A stretch of 6,690 bases of DNA from Pseudomonadota bacterium (GTDB lineage: Bacteria; Pseudomonadota; Alphaproteobacteria; Rhizobiales; Rhizobiaceae): assembly GCA_023388675.1 (NCBI GenBank), contig JAEWFU010000130.1:1-6690 (forward strand), read 5' to 3'. Both the position numbers and the translations under genes were made by a program. Positions 1 through 4,757 of the stretch are shown here, piece by piece. The notes under the pieces are model-generated. The model was given only the letters and a program-made list of their open reading frames with translations, did no database searches and was not told the DNA's origin. The first letter of the stretch is position 1; each line of letters opens with the position of its first letter.

Positions 1-527
1 TGCATGCCCATGCGGCCGGCGAGCGGCGCATAGATCTCCATCGTCTCCTCGGCGATGCGGAGCCGCTTTTCGGGCCGCATGTGGTCGAGCGTGCGCATGT
101 TGTGCAGACGGTCGGCCAGCTTGACGAGGAGGACGCGGACGTCGTCGGAGATCGCGAGCAGCAGCTTGCGGAGGTTTTCGGCCTGCTCGGCCTTTTTGGA
201 GACGAGGTCGAGTTTCTTGAGCTTGGTCAGGCCTTCGACCAGCTTGCCCATGTCGGGTCCGAACAGAGTGTCGATCTCCGCGCGGGTGGCGGAGGTGTCC
301 TCGATCGTATCGTGGAGCAGCGCGACGGCAATCGTGGCCTCGTCCATGCGCATGTCGGTGAGGATTGCGGCGACTTCGAGCGGATGCGAGAAGTAGGGGT
401 CGCCCGAAGCCCGCCGCTGATGGCCATGCTTCTGCATGGCATAGACATAAGCCTTGTTGAGCAGCGCCTCATTGACGTCCGGCTTGTAGCGCTGAACACG
501 CTCGACAAGCTCGTACTGTCGCATCAT
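1..527 (-). CDS. rsh: Bifunctional (p)ppGpp synthetase/hydrolase Rsh (RelA/SpoT homologue), N-terminal part only
   Basis: This gene makes and degrades the alarmone (p)ppGpp in the cytoplasm. Only about 175 N-terminal residues are present; the synthetase, TGS and ACT domains lie beyond the left edge. The visible part is the HD hydrolase domain. From ATG at 527 the protein reads MMRQYELVERVQRY, and the expected metal and catalytic residues are present: H48 in YFSHP, H72-D73 and E76-D77 in ALLHDTIED, and D139 to N143 in KLADRLHNMRT. Hydrolase activity is therefore expected to be intact. Two adjacent ATGs compete for the start. The one at 527 is preferred because an AGGA (positions 537-540 on this strand) lies 9 bases upstream, a better spacing than the 12 bases for the ATG at 524. 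The gene follows rpoZ with a 112-base gap, as in E. coli rpoZ-spoT. Synthetase activity is inferred from the family, since that domain is not visible. Confidence 0.95.
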   Translation of the reverse strand, partial: MMRQYELVERVQRYKPDVNEALLNKAYVYAMQKHGHQRRASGDPYFSHPLEVAAILTDMRMDEATIAVALLHDTIEDTSATRAEIDTLFGPDMGKLVEGLTKLKKLDLVSKKAEQAENLRKLLLAISDDVRVLLVKLADRLHNMRTLDHMRPEKRLRIAEETMEIYAPLAGRMGM

Positions 528-555
528 GGGCGGAAATCCTGTCGCTCAAACGAAG

Positions 556-586
556 ACATGCGCCGCGCAGGCCTGCGGGCGCATGT
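556..586 (-). promoter_or_regulatory. Long GC-rich hairpin in the rsh leader
   Basis: Positions 556-564 (acatgcgcc) pair exactly with 578-586 (ggcgcatgt). The intervening 566-577 (cgcaggcctgcg) is itself a perfect palindrome, leaving one bulged base at 565. The result is a stem of about 13 pairs closed by a four-base loop. It lies 29 bases upstream of the rsh start codon, between rpoZ and rsh. Neither strand has a T-run after it, so it does not look like an intrinsic terminator. It could tune rsh translation, protect a processed end, or bind a dimeric protein as DNA. The base pairing is seen directly; the role is inferred. Confidence 0.5.
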
Positions 587-604
587 TCTAGATAGACACG
601 AATG

Positions 605-626
605 CGCCGCCGATAAAGTGGCGGCG
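605..626 (-). other. Stem-loop just after the rpoZ stop codon
   Basis: A 7-bp perfect stem (cgccgcc at 605-611 with ggcggcg at 620-626) encloses an 8-base loop. It begins 13 bases after the rpoZ stop on the coding strand. No T-tract follows, so it may act as a weak attenuator or a 3' stabilising hairpin between rpoZ and rsh rather than a full terminator. Confidence 0.35.
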
Positions 627-639
627 GCTGTGCCAGATA

Positions 640-1038
640 TCAGAAATCGTCGCTCTTCTCCGGCGCAACGAGCCCCTCGATGCCGGCAAGCAGGTCTTCC
701 TCCGACATGCGGTCGAAGGTGACGGCATCGTCTTCGGTCTCCGTCTCGGCGGAAGCGACGGTCGCGGCATCCGCAATCTCGGGCGCATCGACGGCTTCCG
801 GCTCGTCGACCTCGACATGCTTCTGCAGCGAATGAATCAGGTCTTCCTTCAGGTCGCCCGGCGAGAGCGTCTCGTCGGCGATCTCGCGAAGTGCGACCAC
901 GGGGTTCTTGTCGTTGTCGCGATCGATGGTGATCGCCGCGCCCTGGGAGATCTGGCGCGCACGATGACCGGCCAGAAGAACCAGCTCGAAGCGGTTCTCG
1001 ACCTTGTCGATGCAATCCTCAACGGTAACGCGGGCCAT
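640..1038 (-). CDS. rpoZ: DNA-directed RNA polymerase omega subunit
   Basis: This 132-residue protein is the omega subunit, which chaperones beta-prime into RNA polymerase. In proteobacteria it forms part of a (p)ppGpp-binding site. The N-terminal [13 protein letters not shown] and [14 protein letters not shown] (residues 16-29) followed by VALREIADE (about residues 48-56) are family hallmarks; the MARVTV tip contacts ppGpp in E. coli. Beyond about residue 75 comes an acidic Ala/Glu/Asp-rich tail to residue 132. This makes it longer than the 91-residue E. coli protein, as is usual in alphaproteobacteria. The ATG at 1038 has an AAAGGGG Shine-Dalgarno 7 bases upstream. A candidate promoter lies at 1082-1110. 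rsh follows on the same strand, so the two probably share a transcript, placing the alarmone enzyme beside a subunit of its target. Confidence 0.97.
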   Translation of the reverse strand: MARVTVEDCIDKVENRFELVLLAGHRARQISQGAAITIDRDNDKNPVVALREIADETLSPGDLKEDLIHSLQKHVEVDEPEAVDAPEIADAATVASAETETEDDAVTFDRMSEEDLLAGIEGLVAPEKSDDF

Positions 1039-1072
1039 TTATCGCCCCTTTCATTGGTGGAATTGTCGGAGA

Positions 1073-1134
1073 GTTTGCCGGTCCATATCGCGAACGGAGC
1101 CGAAAAACAAGCTTCATGCTCCAAACCGGCAAAC
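1073..1134. repeat. Inverted repeat flanking the putative rpoZ promoter
   Basis: The arms gtttgccggt (1073-1082) and accggcaaac (1125-1134) are exact reverse complements over 10 bases, with a further 3-base match beyond a 3-base mismatch. Nested inside, ggagc (1096-1100) pairs with gctcc (1118-1122). The arms bracket the -10/-35 candidate at 1082-1110. The structure could be a paired operator, a cruciform, or a hairpin in read-through RNA from the DUF305 gene. No function is assigned. Confidence 0.5.
1082..1110 (-). promoter_or_regulatory. Candidate rpoZ promoter
   Basis: On the minus strand, TTGTTT (1105-1110, preceded by C as in the alphaproteobacterial CTTGAC form) is separated by 17 bases from TATGGA (1082-1087). 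Transcription would start near 1075, giving a leader of about 37 bases that contains the rpoZ Shine-Dalgarno. Both hexamers are imperfect. Support comes from the spacing and position. Confidence 0.4.
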
Positions 1135-1164
1135 CTCCCGAGCAAGGCCCGCTCACATCGCGTG

Positions 1165-1533
1165 TTACTGGCCGTTCTTTTCCAGCCACGATCGGAGAAA
1201 CGCGATCTCGTCCTCCTGCGCGGCGATGATCTCCTCGCTGAGCTTGACGAGTTCGGCATCGCCCTCGCCGCTTTCCAGATAGGCTTTGGCCATGTCGATG
1301 GCGCTCTGATGATGCGGAATCATCATGAGCGCAAAGTCGACGCCCGGTTTGCCGGTCATCTCCATCGCGGTCATATCGTCGTTCATCCTCGTCATGGCGT
1401 CCATATAGGCGCCCGAGGCCCCTTCCATCGAGGCTGAACCGTGACCACCGTGCGCGGTCTGGGCTTGAGCGACACCGGCGGCCAGACCGCAGGCAAAGAC
1501 AATCGCGCCGAGCGAGGTGAGAATGCGAGACAT
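1165..1533 (-). CDS. Exported Met/His-rich DUF305 family protein, probably copper-linked
   Basis: This is a 122-residue small secreted protein of the DUF305 family, whose members (for example cyanobacterial CopM) bind copper outside the cytoplasm. A signal peptide is clear: MSRIL, a hydrophobic core, then cleavage likely after GVAQA (residue 24). The mature part has HGGHG (28-32), a Met-rich stretch (M44, M47, M50, M54, M57, M59) and the family signature MMIPHHQSAIDMA (70-82), with likely metal ligands H74 and H75. The C-terminal helix is acidic. The start at 1533 is preferred over the in-frame ATG at 1545 because GGAG sits 6 bases upstream of it, while the 1545 start has no good ribosome site and would lengthen the n-region. 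A CueR-type operator lies upstream. The exact biochemical role (copper chaperone, scavenger or other) is not shown by the sequence. Confidence 0.85.
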   Translation of the reverse strand: MSRILTSLGAIVFACGLAAGVAQAQTAHGGHGSASMEGASGAYMDAMTRMNDDMTAMEMTGKPGVDFALMMIPHHQSAIDMAKAYLESGEGDAELVKLSEEIIAAQEDEIAFLRSWLEKNGQ

Positions 1534-1539
1534 CGAATA

Positions 1540-1543
1540 CTCC
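1540..1543 (-). promoter_or_regulatory. Ribosome binding site deciding the DUF305 start
   Basis: GGAG on the minus strand lies 6 bases from the ATG at 1533 and overlaps the rival upstream ATG at 1543-1545. This position favours the shorter protein, which then has a normal signal peptide. Confidence 0.6.
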
Positions 1544-1563
1544 ATCTTTGAGTGACGATCGAC

Positions 1564-1594
1564 GGCATGCGGCTTCCACCTGCTGGAAGGTCAA
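1564..1594 (-). promoter_or_regulatory. CueR/HmrR-type (MerR family) operator-promoter for the DUF305 gene
   Basis: Read on the minus strand, the -35 hexamer TTGACC (1589-1594) runs into TTCCAGCAGGTGGAAG. The layout is ACCTTCC, 7 bases, GGAAGCC, which matches the copper-responsive consensus ACCTTCC-N7-GGAAGGT except for the last two bases. The inner arms cttcca/tggaag (1573-1578 and 1584-1589) are a perfect inverted repeat. With the 19-base spacer that MerR-family activators need, the -10 would fall at 1564-1569 (CATGCC), a poor hexamer, so basal activity should be low. The site points at the DUF305 gene, about 40 bases from its start. Copper or another soft metal ion as inducer is inferred from the motif and the gene. 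No CueR gene is in the window. Confidence 0.65.
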
Positions 1595-1665
1595 GGCGCG
1601 AAGTCCCTGCGTTTCGCCTCTTCGCGTAATCGTGATGCAAATTGCCCCAGGGCACCGTTCAGCCC

Positions 1666-1694
1666 CTTGGAATGAACAGATTGCAGCGTTATCT
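1666..1694 (+). promoter_or_regulatory. Candidate promoter for the NYN-UDG pair
   Basis: CTTGGA (1666-1671), 17 bases, then TTATCT (1689-1694) matches four of six bases in each half of the alphaproteobacterial consensus CTTGAC-N17-CTATAT. Transcription would start near 1700, leaving a leader of about 95 bases. The evidence is limited to motif match and position. Confidence 0.3.
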
Positions 1695-1727
1695 CAATTG
1701 GTAGCGGGTCCCCAACAACGTTGAGAT
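1691..1727 (+). other. Inverted repeat in the NYN gene leader
   Basis: The arms atctcaa (1691-1697) and ttgagat (1721-1727) are perfectly complementary. Inside, ttgg (1698-1701) can pair with ccaa (1712-1715). The right arm overlaps the palindrome caacgttg (1716-1723). The repeat abuts the proposed -10 element, so it could be an operator or part of a structured leader. Confidence 0.35.
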
Positions 1728-1795
1728 TACCAAACGATGTTGCCGCAGACTCGACATTTCAAATGGCCGGTATTGATGATCAAGGATATTTCCGC

Positions 1796-2380
1796 ATGTT
1801 CGATCCCCGCGAGAAGATCGCTCTTTTCATAGACGGCGCCAATCTCTACGCAACTTCGAGGTCGCTCGGCTTCGATATCGACTACCGCAAATTGCTCGCC
1901 AACTTCCAGAAACGCGGCTACCTGCTGCGCGCCTACTACTACACGGCGCTGGTGGAGGATCAGGAATATTCATCGATCCGACCGCTGATCGACTGGCTCG
2001 ACTACAATGGCTACATGGTGGTGACGAAGCCGGCCAAGGAGTTCACCGACGCCACCGGCCGCCGCAAGATCAAAGGCAACATGGACATCGAACTGACCGT
2101 CGAGGCGCTGGAGCTCGCCGACGTCGTCGACCATTACGTCATCTTTTCCGGCGACGGCGATTTCCGGACGCTCGTCGAGGCGCTCCAGCGCAAGGGCCGC
2201 AAGGTCTCCATCGTCTCTACAATGGCGTCGCAACCGCCGATGATCTCGGATGACCTTCGACGTCAGGCCGATCATTTCATCGACCTGGCATCGCTGAAGA
2301 ACGAGATCGGACGAGAACCCGGCGAACGGCCCGCGCGCCGGCCCGATCATGAGCAGGACGACGGCGAAGACGATCTGTGA
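1796..2380 (+). CDS. NYN (LabA/DUF88, PIN-like) domain protein, putative RNase
   Basis: This 194-residue cytoplasmic protein has an NYN domain, a PIN-like fold associated with metal-dependent RNA cleavage. The acidic active-site set is complete: D13 and N16 in LFIDGANLY, D97 in IKGNMDIEL, and D120 and D122 in FSGDGDF. LVEALQRKGRKVSIVS and ELADVVDHYV fit the Rossmann-like core. The last 25 residues are charged and probably disordered, ending in an acidic run. The start at ATG 1796 has AAGGA 9 bases upstream and gives the MFDPREKIALFIDGANLY start I associate with rhizobial homologues. An upstream TTG (1721) and an ATG (1763) are in frame but lack ribosome sites. Its stop overlaps the start of the glycosylase gene, so the two are co-expressed. 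The substrate is unknown. Confidence 0.9.
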   Translation: MFDPREKIALFIDGANLYATSRSLGFDIDYRKLLANFQKRGYLLRAYYYTALVEDQEYSSIRPLIDWLDYNGYMVVTKPAKEFTDATGRRKIKGNMDIELTVEALELADVVDHYVIFSGDGDFRTLVEALQRKGRKVSIVSTMASQPPMISDDLRRQADHFIDLASLKNEIGREPGERPARRPDHEQDDGEDDL

Positions 2381-3063
2381 TGACGCCGACATCTGCCGCT
2401 TGCGCGGAACCTGGCCGCGACTGTCCGCTGTGCCCGCGCCTCCATTCCTTCATAGCGCTGTGGCGCGCGCGCGAGCCCGACTGGTTCAATGCACCGGTGC
2501 CGACCTTCGAGGCGGCCGGCGGCGACGAGACGGTGCGATTTCTCATCGTCGGGCTGGCGCCCGGCCTGCGCGGAGCGAACCGGACCGGCCGCCCCTTTAC
2601 CGGCGACTACGCGGGCGACCTGCTCTACTCGACCCTTTCGCGCTTCGGCTTCTCGCGCGGCGAGTTCAAGGCGCGGCCGGATGACGGGGTGCAACTGGTC
2701 GAGACCGCGCTGACCAACGCGGTGCGTTGCGTGCCGCCGGAAAACAAGCCGGTGGGCGCGGAGATCAACACCTGCCGGAATTTCCTGACGCCGACGATCC
2801 AGCGTTTCCCCAATCTTCGAGCCATCCTTACGCTCGGCACGATCGCTCACCAGTCGACCGTGCGCGCACTCGGCCAGCGTGTTGCGGCCTACCCGTTCGC
2901 CCATGGAGCCGCGCAGGATGTCGGCAATATCCGATTGTTCTCGAGCTATCACTGCTCGCGGTACAACACCAATACCGGCCGGCTGACGGAAGATATGTTC
3001 GTCAGCGTTTTCAAGGATGTGAGGGCGTTTCTGGACGAAGGCAGTAAGGCAGTAGGGCAGTAG
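2380..3063 (+). CDS. Uracil-DNA glycosylase, family 5 (UDGb)-like, iron-sulfur type
   Basis: This 227-residue base-excision repair enzyme should remove uracil or other deaminated bases from DNA. Four cysteines fit the 4Fe-4S cluster of families 4 and 5: C15 and C18 (CPLCPRL), C117 (NAVRCVPP) and C132 (INTCRNF). Motif 1 is GLAPGLRGANRTGRPFTGD (residues 58-76), which resembles family 5 in lacking the acidic catalytic residue of families 1 and 4. The C-terminal motif is SYHCSRYNTNTGRLT (189-203), with C192 where many homologues have Pro. The ATG overlaps the stop of the NYN gene (TGATG) with no strong Shine-Dalgarno, so translation is probably coupled. A GTG at 2377 is a less likely start. The last few residues (about GSKAVGQ) are encoded by an intergenic octamer repeat, so the native C-terminus may have been replaced. 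Substrate preference cannot be read from sequence. Confidence 0.92.
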   Translation: MTPTSAACAEPGRDCPLCPRLHSFIALWRAREPDWFNAPVPTFEAAGGDETVRFLIVGLAPGLRGANRTGRPFTGDYAGDLLYSTLSRFGFSRGEFKARPDDGVQLVETALTNAVRCVPPENKPVGAEINTCRNFLTPTIQRFPNLRAILTLGTIAHQSTVRALGQRVAAYPFAHGAAQDVGNIRLFSSYHCSRYNTNTGRLTEDMFVSVFKDVRAFLDEGSKAVGQ

Positions 3064-3066
3064 GGA
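3038..3066 (+). repeat. Tandem 8-nt repeat at the end of the UDG gene
   Basis: Three head-to-tail octamers AAGGCAGT, AAGGCAGT, AGGGCAGT (3038-3061) are followed by a partial AGGGA. They cover the last codons and the stop of the glycosylase gene. A related set in the opposite orientation lies at about 3105-3130. Confidence 0.8.
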
Positions 3067-3121
3067 GAAACTTGGGCACTTCGCGGCGTCAATCTCCGTC
3101 GTCCATTGCCCTACTGCCTTA
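3045..3121. repeat. 15-bp perfect inverted repeat between the convergent UDG and smpB genes
   Basis: Positions 3045-3059 (taaggcagtagggca) are the exact reverse complement of 3107-3121 (tgccctactgcctta). A 47-base spacer separates them, and inside it ggaga (3064-3068) can pair with tctcc (3093-3097). The structure can fold in transcripts from either side and sits just where both convergent genes end, so it may serve as a bidirectional terminator. It lacks a proper T-run on either strand. The arms are built from the octamer arrays described at 3038-3066. Confidence 0.75.
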
Positions 3122-3133
3122 TTCCCTTGCCCC

Positions 3134-3610
3134 TCATCCCCGCTCCTTGAGCAGCCGCCCCTTCTCGCGCGCCCAGTCCCGCTTCTTCTCGGTTTCGCGC
3201 TTGTCGTGAAGTTTCTTGCCGCGTGCGACGGCGAGCAGCATTTTCGCACGGCCACGGTCGTTGAAGTAGATCTTCAACGGCACCATGGTCATGCCTTCGC
3301 GCTCGACCGCCTGGGCAAGCCGCGCCATCTCCTTCTTGTTGAGCAGGAGTTTGCGCCTTCGCCGGGGCTCGTGGTTGAAGCGGTTGCCCTGAAGATATTC
3401 GGGCAGATAGGAATTGATCAGCCATATCTCGCCGCCTTCGACCGAGGCGTAGGATTCCTGGATGTTGGCCTGCCCCTCGCGCAGCGATTTCACCTCGGTG
3501 CCGGTCAGCACAAGACCCGCCTCATAGGTGTCGACTACCTCATAGGCGAAGCGGGCCTTGCGGTTTTCGGCGACGGTCTTGCCGTTTATGGTCTTGCTGT
3601 TCTTGGCCAT
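3134..3610 (-). CDS. smpB: SsrA (tmRNA)-binding protein SmpB
   Basis: This 158-residue protein binds tmRNA and brings it to stalled ribosomes for trans-translation. Family features are clear: [13 protein letters not shown] (residues 13-25), [12 protein letters not shown] (35-46), [12 protein letters not shown] (61-72), [11 protein letters not shown] (80-90) and [13 protein letters not shown] (111-123). The basic C-terminal tail GKKLHDKRE (131-139) with W146 enters the empty mRNA channel in characterised homologues. Length is normal. It lies 25 bases downstream of dapA on the same strand and has no obvious Shine-Dalgarno. The gap contains an alternating CG run, so translation may depend on dapA read-through. 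No ssrA gene is in the window. Confidence 0.97.
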   Translation of the reverse strand: MAKNSKTINGKTVAENRKARFAYEVVDTYEAGLVLTGTEVKSLREGQANIQESYASVEGGEIWLINSYLPEYLQGNRFNHEPRRRRKLLLNKKEMARLAQAVEREGMTMVPLKIYFNDRGRAKMLLAVARGKKLHDKRETEKKRDWAREKGRLLKERG

Positions 3611-3635
3611 GATCAGTGAACGCGCGCGCCGCGCG

Positions 3636-4517
3636 TCAGTTCAGAAGCCCTGCATGGATCAGCGCGGCGTCGATTCTTTCCGCCGTGCCGGCCTCTACCG
3701 TCATCAACGGCGAACGCACGCTGTTTTCGACTTTGCCAAGACGCGAAAGCGCATACTTTGCGCCGGAGACGCCCGGCTCGATGAAGATAGCCTTGTGCAG
3801 GGGCATCAAGCGGTCCTGAAGCTCGATCGCGCGATCGCGCTCGCCAGCAAGCGATGCCTCCTGGAATTCGGCGCAGAGCCGCGGTGCGACATTGGCGGTG
3901 ACCGAGATCGCCCCTACCCCGCCATGCGCATTGAAGCCTAGCGCCGAGGCATCCTCGCCCGAAAGCTGGATGAAGTCGTTGCCGCAGGTGATGCGCTGCT
4001 CGGAGACACGTTCGACCTTGCCGGTGGCATCCTTGACGCCGGCAATGTTGGCGAACTCGCCCGCAAGGCGGCCCATCGTTTCCGGCGTCATGTCGATCAC
4101 CGACCGCGGGGGAATATTATAGATGATGATCGGCAGCCTGGTCGCCCGTGCGACGGCAGAAAAATGCGCATAGAGCCCGCGCTGGGTGGGCTTGTTGTAA
4201 TAGGGTGTGACAACCAATACGCCGTCGGCGCCGACCTTCTCGGCATGGCGCACGAGTTCCACCGCTTCGGCGGTGTTGTTTGAGCCGGCGCCGGCCACGA
4301 CCGGAACGCGTCCTGCCGCCACCTCGACGCACAGCTCGACCACCTCGCGATGTTCGGCGTGAGAGAGCGTGGGCGACTCGCCCGTGGTGCCGACCGGAAC
4401 GAGCCCGCTCGTCCCCTCGGCAATCTGCCACTCGACAAGGTTGCGGAAAGCATCTTTGTCCAGCGCGCCATCCCGCGTGAACGGCGTGACAAGCGCGGTC
4501 AGTGACCCTCTGAACAT
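3636..4517 (-). CDS. dapA: 4-hydroxy-tetrahydrodipicolinate synthase
   Basis: This 293-residue enzyme condenses pyruvate with aspartate semialdehyde, the first step of the branch to diaminopimelate (peptidoglycan) and lysine. It is a TIM barrel with full catalytic residues: T44 and T45 in PVGTTGE, Y107 in TPYYNKP, Y133 in IIYNIPPR, R138, and the Schiff-base lysine K162 in GVKDATGK. The Gly-rich [11 protein letters not shown] (199-209) is also typical. Length matches the family. The ATG at 4517 has an AGGAG Shine-Dalgarno 8 bases upstream, and a promoter candidate lies at 4599-4627. smpB follows closely, suggesting co-transcription. The lytic transglycosylase gene starts divergently 240 bases away. 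The DapA motifs around the lysine and tyrosines make other members of the superfamily (N-acetylneuraminate lyase, KDG aldolase) less likely. Confidence 0.95.
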   Translation of the reverse strand: MFRGSLTALVTPFTRDGALDKDAFRNLVEWQIAEGTSGLVPVGTTGESPTLSHAEHREVVELCVEVAAGRVPVVAGAGSNNTAEAVELVRHAEKVGADGVLVVTPYYNKPTQRGLYAHFSAVARATRLPIIIYNIPPRSVIDMTPETMGRLAGEFANIAGVKDATGKVERVSEQRITCGNDFIQLSGEDASALGFNAHGGVGAISVTANVAPRLCAEFQEASLAGERDRAIELQDRLMPLHKAIFIEPGVSGAKYALSRLGKVENSVRSPLMTVEAGTAERIDAALIHAGLLN

Positions 4518-4598
4518 GATGCGGACTCCTGGGATGCCCCTTCGGGCTGCTTTGGATGAAGGTTTTGCGCCGGCTTCTAGCCGAAAGCGCGGCTGCGC

Positions 4599-4627
4599 AC
4601 CATAGTCTTGACACTTACGGCCGGCAA
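4599..4627 (-). promoter_or_regulatory. Candidate dapA promoter
   Basis: On the minus strand TTGCCG (4622-4627), 17 bases, then TATGGT (4599-4604) matches four of six bases at each hexamer with ideal spacing. Transcription would begin near 4592, giving a leader of about 75 bases before dapA. Confidence 0.45.
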
Positions 4628-4667
4628 GATGCAGGCGAATCTGGTTCGTTGATTGGCCGGCCCTGCG

Positions 4668-4683
4668 CTAACCTTTCGTTAAC
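4668..4683 (+). promoter_or_regulatory. CtrA-like box upstream of the lytic transglycosylase
   Basis: CTAA, 7 bases, TTAAC (4668-4683) differs from the CtrA consensus TTAA-N7-TTAAC by one base. It also forms part of an imperfect inverted repeat gcgctaac/gttaacgc (4665-4685). It lies about 75 bases before the transglycosylase start. A GANTC site (gaatc, 4637-4641), the CcrM methylation target, is nearby. CtrA control is inferred from the motif only. Confidence 0.4.
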
Positions 4684-4701
4684 GCCATTTTCAGCGATTG
4701 G

Positions 4702-4731
4702 CGACAGAATGCGTTGTACTCAATTCTGTCG
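4702..4731 (+). promoter_or_regulatory. 9-bp inverted repeat before the lytic transglycosylase gene
   Basis: The arms cgacagaat (4702-4710) and attctgtcg (4723-4731) are perfectly complementary around 12 bases. The arm centres are 21 bases apart, two helical turns, as in many dimeric repressor operators. As RNA it would form a hairpin ending 26 bases before the start codon. No T-run follows, so it is not a terminator. The regulator is unknown. Confidence 0.5.
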
Positions 4732-4757
4732 TGGTCTGAAACAGAGGTCGTCATCCG

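Noticed and set aside
81..722. 213-codon open frame on the plus strand
   Set aside because: It covers rsh and the rpoZ tail antisense. Both of those have strong family motifs, and this frame has none.
1486..1500. Possible lipobox cysteine (VFAC) in the DUF305 signal peptide
   Set aside because: Phe at the -2 position and the short hydrophobic stretch before Cys15 do not fit a lipobox. A standard AQA cleavage site follows at residue 24.
1681..1760. Possible tRNA gene
   Set aside because: Only a D-arm-like string is present. I could not fold an acceptor stem, anticodon arm or T-arm around it.
1721..1795. N-terminal extension of the NYN protein from TTG at 1721
   Set aside because: No ribosome site precedes the TTG or the ATG at 1763. 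The ATG at 1796 has AAGGA at good spacing and gives the expected N-terminus.
2347..3255. 302-codon open frame on the minus strand
   Set aside because: It spans the UDG gene, the inverted repeat and part of smpB. Its translation is Arg-rich and low in motif content, as expected of a shadow frame.
4608..4613. Perfect TTGACA hexamer on the plus strand as a -35 for the transglycosylase
   Set aside because: No acceptable -10 lies 15-19 bases downstream, so it was not listed as a promoter.
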